Source of the DNA: Shewanella loihica PV-4
GTDB lineage: Bacteria > Pseudomonadota > Gammaproteobacteria > Enterobacterales > Shewanellaceae
NCBI RefSeq assembly: GCF_000016065.1
Contig: NC_009092.1
Location: forward strand, 2,914,001 to 2,978,000
DNA: 64,000 bases
Reading direction: 5' to 3'
This document shows, one piece after another, positions 55,355 through 63,354 of the stretch. Below the pieces are notes generated by a model. The model made no database searches. It was given only the letters and a program-made list of their open reading frames with translations, and was not told the DNA's origin. The stretch's first letter is position 1, and the number at the start of each line of letters is the position of its first letter. A program made the translations under genes and the position numbers.

Positions 55355-57505
55355 ATGATGGATATGAAGAAGAAGGTGAATCAATGGAGCCTCATCGCCC
55401 TGAGTTGCAGCGCGCTGCTACTGGGCTGTGGTAGCGACGGCAAGGATGGTAAAGACGGCCCCGACGGTGTCATAGGCGTCAGCATCACAGATACCCCAAG
55501 CGTGATGGCCCAGTTTACCCAGGCATCGGTAGAAGATGGCCAGGTCAGCGTGACCTTTAAGCTTGAAAATGCCAACGGGGTGGCGGTTCTCGGCCTGACC
55601 AAAGACTATGATCTCAGATTCGGTATTGCCCAGCTGGCCCAGGTCACAGAGACGATTGACGGCCAAAGTTTTGATCGCGGCTACCAGTGGCAGGCCTACA
55701 TCAACAGCCTCAGACAGCCGGGTTCATTGCCAGATGACACCTCAGGCCTTAACCCCTCGCCTAAATATCAGGCCAATGTCGAGGCGGCCAGCGCCTGCGA
55801 AGACTGTCTGACGGATAATCTCGATGGCAGCTACACCTATAAATTTCAGCAAAACATCGCCAATGTCACCGAGCCTTTGGCTATCACCTACAATGGCGAT
55901 AACACCCACAGGGTCACCCTGGAGCTAAAACTGCCCCAGGCGACTGCCAATGCGCACCATGACTGGCAGCCCTCATCGGGTTCGGCCGACGGGATTCAAA
56001 CCCGCAACGTGGTACGTAAAGAAACCTGCCTTAACTGTCACCAGGAGGAGAGCCTAGCACTGCACGGTGGCCGCCGCATCAGCCTTGAGAACTGCGCCAG
56101 CTGTCACACCGCGACCTCTGGCGATCCCGAGAGCGGCAACAGCATCGAATTTACCTACCTGATCCATGCCATCCACAAGGGTCAGGACAGGGTTACCAGC
56201 ACCCCTGAAGGGATTGTACCCGCCCCCTATAAGATAGTGGGCTTTGGCGGCAGCCTGCACGACTATGGCAAGGTGATGTTCCCGCAGAAGCCAGCAGCCA
56301 ACTGTGCCGCCTGTCACAAAGAGGGGGACGGCGCCCCAAGCGACGCCGCCCTGTTTAAGGCTGATAACTCCAGCATCGCCTGTATCAGCTGTCACACCGA
56401 GAAACCATCGCAGAATCACTCAAGCACCAACTGCGTCGCCTGCCACAACGCCACGGATACCTATCCGGGCACAGGCAACGCCGAGAAGCGCCATGGCGAC
56501 GTGCTAAAGGCCTACTCGCTGGCCCAGGCCATGGGCGTCAGTTTCAGCAACATAGGCCTGGATGGCGACGGCAAGCTGAAATTTGATCTCCAGGTAACCG
56601 ACTCTGCCGGCAATCCGGTAGCCAGCGAATTTATCGAGCTTGGCACCCGCGTCGTGGTCGCCTGGGATGTGGACAAGGACTACCCGGCCTACACGGATGC
56701 CTCATACAGCAATCGTCGCTTCAGACTGTCCCAAGGCACCTATGACGATGTCAGCAAGACCTTCACCATAGTGGCCAGCAGCTTCGACATGCCAATGGAT
56801 GCAGCGGGCAAGACCTTCGAGCTCTGGTCTGCCATAGAGGTGTGCTTCAACCACGGCGGCTATGGCGTTGCCGATGTGGTGATGACCGCCTGTAGCGATG
56901 ATACCCGCTCGGTAGCCGTTAAAGAGGCGCCCTATCGCTTCGTCTGGTCCGGCACAGGCGTTGCCGAAGATGGCCAGGTGGCCATGCGCCGCGCCATCGT
57001 CGATACCAGCAAGTGTCAGACCTGCCACAACCAGGAGAATCACCATTACAACAATGGTTATAACTGTCAGACCTGTCATACCTCAGACAAGACCACCAGC
57101 GGCGATGACAGCTATCCGGGCGGACGTCGCCCCACCAGCTTCGCCTTTAAGGCCCACGAGGCAGAGGGTCACTACCTCAAGTATGCTGGCGTGCAGTCGG
57201 GCACAGTGCTCAAGACAGACTGCCTCACCTGTCATACCGATGATGGCATCACACTTGGCCGCGCAAGCGATCGCGTCTGGCGCTATGGCGATACCACCAC
57301 AGGCGTAGATATCTGGGTCTCATCCGATGCCGGCGCCTGCCTGAGCTGCCACCAGAAATACCTTAAGGATTCTGGTGCAGCCCATATCCAGGCCAACGGC
57401 GGCATCTTAGACGGTATGGATGCAGACGATGTGCGCGCCCGGGCGGCAGAGACTTGCGCCACCTGCCATACGCCGACTCAGCTGTTAGGCATTCACCAGG
57501 AGTAG
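55355..57505 (+). CDS. OmcA-family surface decaheme lipoprotein, first copy
   Basis: The ATG at 55355 (MMDMKKKVNQWS) lies 4 bp behind a GGAAGG ribosome site. The 716-residue protein has a lipobox (LLLGCGSDGKDG), a Gly-X-Asp tether and ten CXXCH sites (CLNCH, CASCH, CAACH, CISCH, CVACH; CQTCH, CQTCH, CLTCH, CLSCH, CATCH). OmcA features include QWQAYINS, LHGGRRISLENCASCHTATSGDPE and NQENHHYNNGYNCQTCHTSDKT. Domain III has a CX15C pair. It ends CATCHTPTQLLG, so the Thr-Pro-Thr next to the last haem fits the reported hematite-binding motif of OmcA. It lies 72 bp after mtrF and has its own terminator. It is a paralogue of the OmcA encoded at 60.8-63.0 kb. Confidence 0.88.
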   Translation: MMDMKKKVNQWSLIALSCSALLLGCGSDGKDGKDGPDGVIGVSITDTPSVMAQFTQASVEDGQVSVTFKLENANGVAVLGLTKDYDLRFGIAQLAQVTETIDGQSFDRGYQWQAYINSLRQPGSLPDDTSGLNPSPKYQANVEAASACEDCLTDNLDGSYTYKFQQNIANVTEPLAITYNGDNTHRVTLELKLPQATANAHHDWQPSSGSADGIQTRNVVRKETCLNCHQEESLALHGGRRISLENCASCHTATSGDPESGNSIEFTYLIHAIHKGQDRVTSTPEGIVPAPYKIVGFGGSLHDYGKVMFPQKPAANCAACHKEGDGAPSDAALFKADNSSIACISCHTEKPSQNHSSTNCVACHNATDTYPGTGNAEKRHGDVLKAYSLAQAMGVSFSNIGLDGDGKLKFDLQVTDSAGNPVASEFIELGTRVVVAWDVDKDYPAYTDASYSNRRFRLSQGTYDDVSKTFTIVASSFDMPMDAAGKTFELWSAIEVCFNHGGYGVADVVMTACSDDTRSVAVKEAPYRFVWSGTGVAEDGQVAMRRAIVDTSKCQTCHNQENHHYNNGYNCQTCHTSDKTTSGDDSYPGGRRPTSFAFKAHEAEGHYLKYAGVQSGTVLKTDCLTCHTDDGITLGRASDRVWRYGDTTTGVDIWVSSDAGACLSCHQKYLKDSGAAHIQANGGILDGMDADDVRARAAETCATCHTPTQLLGIHQE

Positions 57506-57542
57506 CATCGCACTATAAAAGATGGTGAGCGAAACACTGGAT

Positions 57543-57570
57543 AAAAGGAGGCTGCGGCCTCCTTTTTTAT
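57543..57570 (+). terminator. Intrinsic terminator after the first omcA copy
   Basis: AAAAGGAGGC-TGCG-GCCTCCTTTTTT forms a perfect stem with T-run, 37 bp past the stop codon. Confidence 0.88.
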
Positions 57571-58012
57571 CGCCCTACACCGATGCATGCCATCAATGCA
57601 TAACGCCAAACGCCACGCCACCCAGCCGTACAATTCACAAATTAATAACATCAGGCCCACAAATGCGGGAGTTTCATCGGCGAAATGGATCGGTTTCCCA
57701 GCGCCTATGCTTGCGTTAGATCAAAACTGCGGTGAAAAAATCCCCTGCCGCTTAAGCTTTATTTAAGAAAAGGCTTATTTTTAGGCCACTCAAGAGAAAA
57801 TGCCCTCACTCGATATTTATAAGCCACTGTAAAATATTAGATTTAACAAGTTTATCAATTTCCACCAAGCTTAATGGATCCGCTTCACGTTTGCGTCAAG
57901 TGGGCCGTTGCACCTACCCCCTTTTAAGTAATATGGCCCCTAAGGTGCCGCCAAGTTGTTGAGGCAATAGCAATAACTCTGGCCACCTTGTTCATACCAA
58001 AAAAGAAAAAAT
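57571..58012. other. Intergenic region before the divergent decaheme gene
   Basis: This AT-rich stretch of about 440 bp has no accepted gene. It should hold the promoter of the gene at 58045. No full CRP palindrome is clear. Confidence 0.45.
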
Positions 58013-58026
58013 TGAGATCACTCTCA
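58013..58026. promoter_or_regulatory. Inverted repeat TGAGA-TCAC-TCTCA upstream of the divergent decaheme gene
   Basis: A perfect 5-4-5 inverted repeat sits directly before the ribosome site. It may be an operator or a leader structure. It is not a clean CRP or Fur site. Confidence 0.35.
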
Positions 58027-58044
58027 TTCTCATGCAGGGGAAAA

Positions 58045-60318
58045 ATGATGAAACGGTATTCAATCAGTACCGCAGTCAAAGCAGCATTCGGTGTCGGAGC
58101 CTTATCTCTGGCGCTGGTCGGCTGTGGCGGCAGCGATGGTAAAGATGGTGAAGATGGCAAGCCTGGTGAAATCGCGGTCGATATCAACAGCGCGACTGCG
58201 GTCCAAACCAAGATAGAAAGCGCCAGCTATGACGCGGCGGCCAAGACCCTAAGCTTCGAATTTAGCCTGACCAATCCTAATGGCGTCGCCGTCACAGGAT
58301 TAGAGGCGCTCACCGACCCACTACGCATCGCCTTCGGTCGTATGGGCACCCGCAGCGAGGCCTTCACACCCTACAGCCTGGAAGATGGCACCCAGGTCAC
58401 CGGCCGCGCCGATGGCGACGAGGAGATCTGGCTCTCTTACCGCAACGCCAGCAAGAACGGCGTACCTATGACGGGCACCAACAACTGGCGTCCAACTCGC
58501 GACTGCCCAGAAGGACTGAATTGCCTAAGTTACCTAGGCGAAGGCCGTTATCGGGTCACGGCGCCAGAGATAATAGACACCAACGGCCTGGACTACGACT
58601 ATGATGCCAACCGTATCAATGGTATCTACCTGATCACCTATGGTGTGGGCCAAAACAAGCTGAAGAATGTCGAAGCCTACTACTGGGATCCTTTGACCGA
58701 GCAGTCGGTCTCTTCGCCTAAGAAAGTGCTGGAGATGGATACCTGTACCAGCTGTCACGTAGGTCAGGATCATATCCGCCACGGCAACTATGGTAATACC
58801 GCCGACGGCTGTGGTTTCTGCCACACTGACTATACACAGTACAGCGGCTCAGGTATCGATGGCGAAGGCAACACGGTCGAATTTAACTTTGATGGCTCCA
58901 TCAAGGGACTGGTTCACGCAGTGCACACAGGCATCACAGAGGGGGATCGCCGCGAGCTGGCCAAGTTCAACTCGGTTATCGCCAATGCCAACAACCCAGC
59001 CTTTACCTATGAGTTTGATGGTGCGGCGCTCGATAGCGAAGGCAATCCTAAGGCCGAGCTTAACTTCCCGGCCTCGACAGCCAACTGTCAAAGCTGTCAC
59101 GTAAGCTACACCACCACAGAAGAAACCTTGCCCGAAGGCCTGACCGCTCACGCCCTGGCTTGGTTTGGCGATAAAGATGTGACCAGCTGTCAGAGCTGTC
59201 ATGGCGAATACCACAAGGGCAGCAGCCTGGTGGCGCCGGGTGAAGAAGGCGCAACCATGGTAGGTTGTGTCACCTGTCACAGCAGCCAAGATGGCAATAC
59301 CCGCGGCGGCGCCTTCCGTCACTTTGCCGGCCACGAGCAGGCCAGCAGCCAGGCCGCGTCACAGGCCGGTATCTTAGTCGGTGCTAGCTACAGCCAGATC
59401 GCCTGGGATGAAACCAGCGCGACCTTAAGCTTTACCCTTAACCTGAATAAGGGTGAAGAGGCGGTTACCAGCCTACATGTACCGCGCGTTACCGTGTACG
59501 TTAATGCCGTCGATGCGGTTAAACCTGACGCCTACCTGGCGGCGCGCACCAGTGGTAGTGCAACCGCGAATCCTGATGGCAGCTATACGGTGACCGTCGA
59601 TGCGTCTAAGCCTAACTATGGCCTACCTTCACTGGCCGAGGTTATTGCCAATGGGGCCGATCTGGCGATCACCTCAAGCTTTAGCACCTGCTTTAAGAAC
59701 AAGTCTTCAACCTTGGTTGAACTTGACGGCGAAGGCAACTGCGCCGGCGTATTAAGTGCCAACGCGGCGAAGACTGAGTTTGTTAAGCTTGACGGAACGC
59801 CTGGTGCGGTGCGTGCCAGCGCCGTGGACTATGACAACTGCGCAAGCTGTCACAACAACGACATGGTGGCCCGTAAGGGTGCGGCGCACTACCGCAACGC
59901 CGACGTACACACCTGTGCCCAATGTCACGAAGCCGGTGACTACAACAGCCTGGTGGTTCGCGTTCACGGTACCTTCGGTAAGGCCCATGGCCGCGCCGAT
60001 GTGCATCAACTGGTCAGCAGCGCCAACTGCTCAGCCTGTCACAGCGATCTCAACTTCGGTCTAGAGAATGCACGCTCAACCCCGATGCGCTGGAACAAGG
60101 GCGATGCCAGCTACTCCAGCCCACAGGCCGGTGTGTGCGCCTCTTGCCACGTCTCATCGAGCTATGAGATCGGCGGTGGTAAAGATGCGGCCAAGTCTCA
60201 CATCGAGAGCATGGGCGGCGTCGTTGCCGGCAGCTATGAAGCGGCCATGCTAAACAGCGAGTCATGCCTCACCTGCCACAGCGCAGAGAAGGTCGCCGAG
60301 CTGCACAAGCAAAACTAA
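58045..60318 (+). CDS. Divergent OmcA/MtrC-family decaheme surface lipoprotein
   Basis: The ATG at 58045 (MMKRYSISTAVK) follows CAGGGG; the longer frame from 57988 is rejected because it hides the signal peptide. The 757-residue lipoprotein has a lipobox (LALVGCGGSDGKDG) and ten CXXCH sites (CTSCH, CGFCH, CQSCH, CQSCH, CVTCH; CASCH, CAQCH, CSACH, CASCH, CLTCH), in two groups of five with a beta-rich domain between. It differs from OmcA and MtrC: domain I has a CX5C pair (RDCPEGLNCLS) and domain III a CX16C pair (TCFKNKSS...GEGNC). UndA-type proteins have eleven haems; here I count ten. Function as terminal reductase is likely, but the specific acceptor is unknown. It forms its own transcription unit. 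Confidence 0.85.
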   Translation: MMKRYSISTAVKAAFGVGALSLALVGCGGSDGKDGEDGKPGEIAVDINSATAVQTKIESASYDAAAKTLSFEFSLTNPNGVAVTGLEALTDPLRIAFGRMGTRSEAFTPYSLEDGTQVTGRADGDEEIWLSYRNASKNGVPMTGTNNWRPTRDCPEGLNCLSYLGEGRYRVTAPEIIDTNGLDYDYDANRINGIYLITYGVGQNKLKNVEAYYWDPLTEQSVSSPKKVLEMDTCTSCHVGQDHIRHGNYGNTADGCGFCHTDYTQYSGSGIDGEGNTVEFNFDGSIKGLVHAVHTGITEGDRRELAKFNSVIANANNPAFTYEFDGAALDSEGNPKAELNFPASTANCQSCHVSYTTTEETLPEGLTAHALAWFGDKDVTSCQSCHGEYHKGSSLVAPGEEGATMVGCVTCHSSQDGNTRGGAFRHFAGHEQASSQAASQAGILVGASYSQIAWDETSATLSFTLNLNKGEEAVTSLHVPRVTVYVNAVDAVKPDAYLAARTSGSATANPDGSYTVTVDASKPNYGLPSLAEVIANGADLAITSSFSTCFKNKSSTLVELDGEGNCAGVLSANAAKTEFVKLDGTPGAVRASAVDYDNCASCHNNDMVARKGAAHYRNADVHTCAQCHEAGDYNSLVVRVHGTFGKAHGRADVHQLVSSANCSACHSDLNFGLENARSTPMRWNKGDASYSSPQAGVCASCHVSSSYEIGGGKDAAKSHIESMGGVVAGSYEAAMLNSESCLTCHSAEKVAELHKQN

Positions 60319-60358
60319 AACAGACGCCACTGTTTTAAAGACCCATTTAAAATAAGCT

Positions 60359-60394
60359 AAGAGTGTCAGGCCATGCCTGGCACTCTTTTTTTAT
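60359..60394 (+). terminator. Intrinsic terminator after the divergent decaheme gene
   Basis: AAGAGTG-TCAGG-CCATG-CCTGG-CACTCTTTTTTT forms a stem with T-run about 40 bp past the stop codon. Confidence 0.88.
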
Positions 60395-60804
60395 CGCCGC
60401 TTTCTGTTCCACTTCTCTCCAATCTGCCGCAAGACCACGGGTGCGCATGGAGCAAACTCAGGGAAACACAGGCTCTACATACCCCCAAAGGCGCCACATT
60501 TTCGGCTACAGCAAATTAACAGGATGTGATTTAACTGGCTGACTTTCTTAAGTGAAAATGAAAATTTCACCAAAAATGCATTTTTTTACCTACCTCTAAA
60601 GAAATAGTCAGATCTCAATCACATAAGCAGACTGAAACACCTGCTAAAAAGTTGCCATTTCGATAGCCTTAGAGGTGGAAATTAATTCCACACACTAAGC
60701 GGGTGTTTTCAGTAGACAAAACAAATACTGTTCTCAATTTCAGTGCTTGTTTTTATTGAAGAACAATCAATTAGTGATGATTAAAACTATTGCAGGGAAT
60801 AATC
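60395..60804. other. omcA upstream region
   Basis: There is no gene in these 410 bp. It contains an inverted repeat GTGAAA-N7-TTTCAC at 60552-60570, the conserved CRP-like block at 60600-60624, and an AT-rich leader ending in the CAGGGA ribosome site. Confidence 0.5.
60600..60624. promoter_or_regulatory. CRP-like block upstream of omcA, shared with mtrC
   Basis: AGAAATAG-TC-AGATCTC-AA-TCACA at this site and AGAAATAG-AA-AGATCTC-GG-TCACA upstream of mtrC are nearly the same. The right half TCACA is a perfect CRP half-site and the left half (TCAGA) is weaker. It lies about 205 bp before the omcA start. CRP control of omcA and mtrC is known in S. oneidensis. Confidence 0.65.
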
Positions 60805-62982
60805 ATGATGAAAAAGTTCAATGTTAATGCAGCGACAAAAGCTGTATTAGGTGCCGGACTTCTCTCTTTCGCCTTATCCGGTTGCGGCAGCGACGGTAAA
60901 GATGGCGAAGATGGTAAGGACGGCGTCATTGGTGTCAACATCGACACTACACCTACCCTTCAGGCAACCTTTACCAATGCGACAATCGACGCAGGTAAAG
61001 TCACGGTCGACTTCAAGCTTCAAGATGCAAACGGCGTTGCCGTACTTGGGCTCACCAAAGACCACGACCTGAGATTTGGTGTCGCGCAGCTGACCCATGT
61101 GGTTGAAACCAAAGCCGATGGCGAAACTGCCGATCGCGGCTTCCAATGGCAGGCCTACATCAACAGCGAGAAGGCGCCTAACCCAGACTGGGTACCAGAG
61201 GGCGATACCGACATCAATCCGTCTAACCAGTTCCAAGCCAACGTAGAGCAGGCCGCCAAGTGCGACGACTGCCTAGTCGACAACGAAGACGGTAGCTACA
61301 CCTATACCTTCCAGACCAACATCGCCAACGTCACCTCACCAGTCACTGTGACCTATGACGCCGATGCGACTCAGCGTATTACGCTCGAGCTGGAACAACC
61401 TAGCGTCACGGCTAACGCCAACTATGATTTCCAACCTTCTAGTGGCGCGACCAAAGGTATTCAAACCCGCAACGTGGTTGCTATCGAGACCTGTTACACC
61501 TGTCACCAGCCAGAGAGTCTGGCACTGCATGGTGGCCGTCGTATTAACATCGAAAACTGTGCCTCTTGCCACACCGCCACCTCAGGCGATCCAGAAACCG
61601 GCAACAGCGTCGACTTCACTTACATGATCCACGCCATTCACCGTGGTGAAGAACGTCACACCTATGATGCCGACGGCAACCAGGTGCCAGCACCTTACAA
61701 GGTGATCGGCTATGGCGGCGGCGTACATGACTACGGCAAGGTGATGTTCCCACAAAAACCAGCGGCCGATTGTAGCGCCTGTCACGTCGAGGGCAGCAAT
61801 GCACCGGCAAATGCCGACCTTTACAAGGCAGACCTGAGCAACACAGCCTGTATCGCCTGTCACAGCGAGAAACCATCTTCTCACCACAGCAGCACAGACT
61901 GTATGGCCTGTCACAACAGCACCGAACCATACGGCGGCACAGGTAGCGCCTTCAAGCGTCATGGCGACGTATTGAAAGCGTACCAAGATGCCGAGGCGAT
62001 GAGCGTTAAGTTCAGCAACATAGGTGTTGATGCTAATGGTAAGTTCGTCTTTGACGTACAGGTACTGGGTGCCGATGGCGCCGCCCTGGATGGCGAGCTA
62101 TTAGATCCAAAATCACGTGTGGTTGTGGCCTGGGATATCGACAAAGACTTCCCTGCCTACAGCGATGCCTCTTATAGCAATCGTCGTATCGCCCTAGAAG
62201 AAGGGGTTTACAACGCCGAGACTAAGACTTACACCCTAACCGGTACTAAGTTTGATCTACCTGCCGATGCCAACGGCAAGACCTTCGAGCTCTGGTCAGC
62301 GCTGAAAGTCTGCTTCAACAACGGTGGCTATGGCGTTGCCGAGATTAAGCCTACCGCCTGTGCGACCGAAGGCGTACGTAAGGTAGAAGCTAAACAAGAA
62401 GCGATGCACTTCGTCTGGAAAGATGGCGCCATCGACGACAGCGCAACACCTGCCGAGCGTCGCGACATCATTGACCCTAGCAAGTGTCAGGGCTGCCACA
62501 ACCAGGAAAACCATCACTACAACAATGGTTACAACTGTCAGACTTGCCACACTTCTGACAAGACCACTAAGGCTAACGCCAGCGAGCAGTATCCAAATGC
62601 GAAGAAACCAACCAGCTACGCCTACAAGGCGCACGAAGCTGAGGGTCACTTCCTCAAGTATGCTGGCGTAGGTTCTAGCACTGTTGTGAAAACAGACTGT
62701 ATGACCTGTCACACTGACGGCGGTATCGAACTGGGCCGCGCTCCTGAGCGTACATGGCGCTATGGTAACCTGTTAACAGGTGAAGACATCTGGGTATCTT
62801 CCGATGCAGGTGCTTGTATGAGCTGTCACCAGAAATACCTGAGCGATGCAGCCAAGTCTCACATCGAGACCAACGGCGGTATCTTAGACGGTGTTGATGC
62901 CGATGACGTACGTACTCGCGCAGCAGAAACCTGTAAGACCTGTCACACACCTGAAAAGGTGATGGAACTGCACGGTCACTAG
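60805..62982 (+). CDS. omcA: OmcA, surface decaheme lipoprotein cytochrome
   Basis: The ATG at 60805 (MMKKFNVNAATKAVLG) follows CAGGGA; a TTG at 60790 is rejected. The 725-residue product has a lipobox (ALSGCGSDGKDG) and a Gly-X-Asp tether. The ten CXXCH sites are CYTCH, CASCH, CSACH, CIACH, CMACH; CQGCH, CQTCH, CMTCH, CMSCH, CKTCH. It shares most motifs with the first copy (LHGGRRINIENCASCHTATSGDPE, NQENHHYNNGYNCQTCHTSDKTT, YKAHEAEGH). It ends CKTCHTPEKVMELHGH, with Thr-Pro-Glu in place of the Thr-Pro-Ser/Thr mineral-binding motif. It is chosen as omcA because it lies directly before mtrC, as in S. oneidensis. Confidence 0.9.
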   Translation: MMKKFNVNAATKAVLGAGLLSFALSGCGSDGKDGEDGKDGVIGVNIDTTPTLQATFTNATIDAGKVTVDFKLQDANGVAVLGLTKDHDLRFGVAQLTHVVETKADGETADRGFQWQAYINSEKAPNPDWVPEGDTDINPSNQFQANVEQAAKCDDCLVDNEDGSYTYTFQTNIANVTSPVTVTYDADATQRITLELEQPSVTANANYDFQPSSGATKGIQTRNVVAIETCYTCHQPESLALHGGRRINIENCASCHTATSGDPETGNSVDFTYMIHAIHRGEERHTYDADGNQVPAPYKVIGYGGGVHDYGKVMFPQKPAADCSACHVEGSNAPANADLYKADLSNTACIACHSEKPSSHHSSTDCMACHNSTEPYGGTGSAFKRHGDVLKAYQDAEAMSVKFSNIGVDANGKFVFDVQVLGADGAALDGELLDPKSRVVVAWDIDKDFPAYSDASYSNRRIALEEGVYNAETKTYTLTGTKFDLPADANGKTFELWSALKVCFNNGGYGVAEIKPTACATEGVRKVEAKQEAMHFVWKDGAIDDSATPAERRDIIDPSKCQGCHNQENHHYNNGYNCQTCHTSDKTTKANASEQYPNAKKPTSYAYKAHEAEGHFLKYAGVGSSTVVKTDCMTCHTDGGIELGRAPERTWRYGNLLTGEDIWVSSDAGACMSCHQKYLSDAAKSHIETNGGILDGVDADDVRTRAAETCKTCHTPEKVMELHGH

Positions 62983-62988
62983 TAGGTT

Positions 62989-63018
62989 TGACCCACTAAC
63001 TCTCAAGGTTAGTGGGTC
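62989..63018. other. Strong hairpin after omcA
   Basis: GACCCACTAAC-TCTCAAG-GTTAGTGGGTC is an 11-bp perfect stem right after the omcA stop. It precedes the T-tract terminator, and may shield the omcA mRNA 3' end. Confidence 0.7.
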
Positions 63019-63031
63019 GACATCTACCTCG

Positions 63032-63061
63032 AAGGGAGGCACTCGCCTCCCTTTGTTTTTA
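63032..63061 (+). terminator. Intrinsic terminator of omcA
   Basis: AAGGGAGGC-ACT-CGCCTCCCTT is a short-loop stem followed by TGTTTTTAC. Confidence 0.85.
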
Positions 63062-63170
63062 CTGTAGAACAGTGAACGCTAAAATAAGAACAAAAATCGC
63101 AAAACTGTTTCATTTTGCAACATTTTTTCCGTCAAGCCGCCCCATTCTCCGCCCGTCGGGCTACCCCTTT

Positions 63171-63195
63171 AGAAATAGAAAGATCTCGGTCACAC
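63171..63195. promoter_or_regulatory. CRP-like block upstream of mtrC, shared with omcA
   Basis: AGAAATAGAAAGATCTCGGTCACA carries the same block as found upstream of omcA, with a perfect right half TCACA and a weak left half. It lies about 184 bp before the mtrC start. Confidence 0.6.
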
Positions 63196-63354
63196 ATTAG
63201 ACTCAGTCAGGCAGATTTTAGCCGCTTGTTACGTTAGCATTTCCTTGGGGATTTCTATTTCCAGCATTGACTTAGGTCGCACAACTTATAACTGAGAATC
63301 GGCGCAATCAATGGCCATGCACTTAAGACGATGCCAAACCTATGCAGGGAAAAA

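Noticed and set aside
58045..60318. Identification as the eleven-haem cytochrome UndA
   Set aside because: Only ten CXXCH motifs are present, five on each side of the central domain. No further CX(n)CH haem site was seen.
60552..60570. GTGAAA-N7-TTTCAC inverted repeat upstream of omcA as a CRP site
   Set aside because: The half-sites and spacing differ from TGTGA-N6-TCACA. It may be an operator for another protein, but the support is weak.
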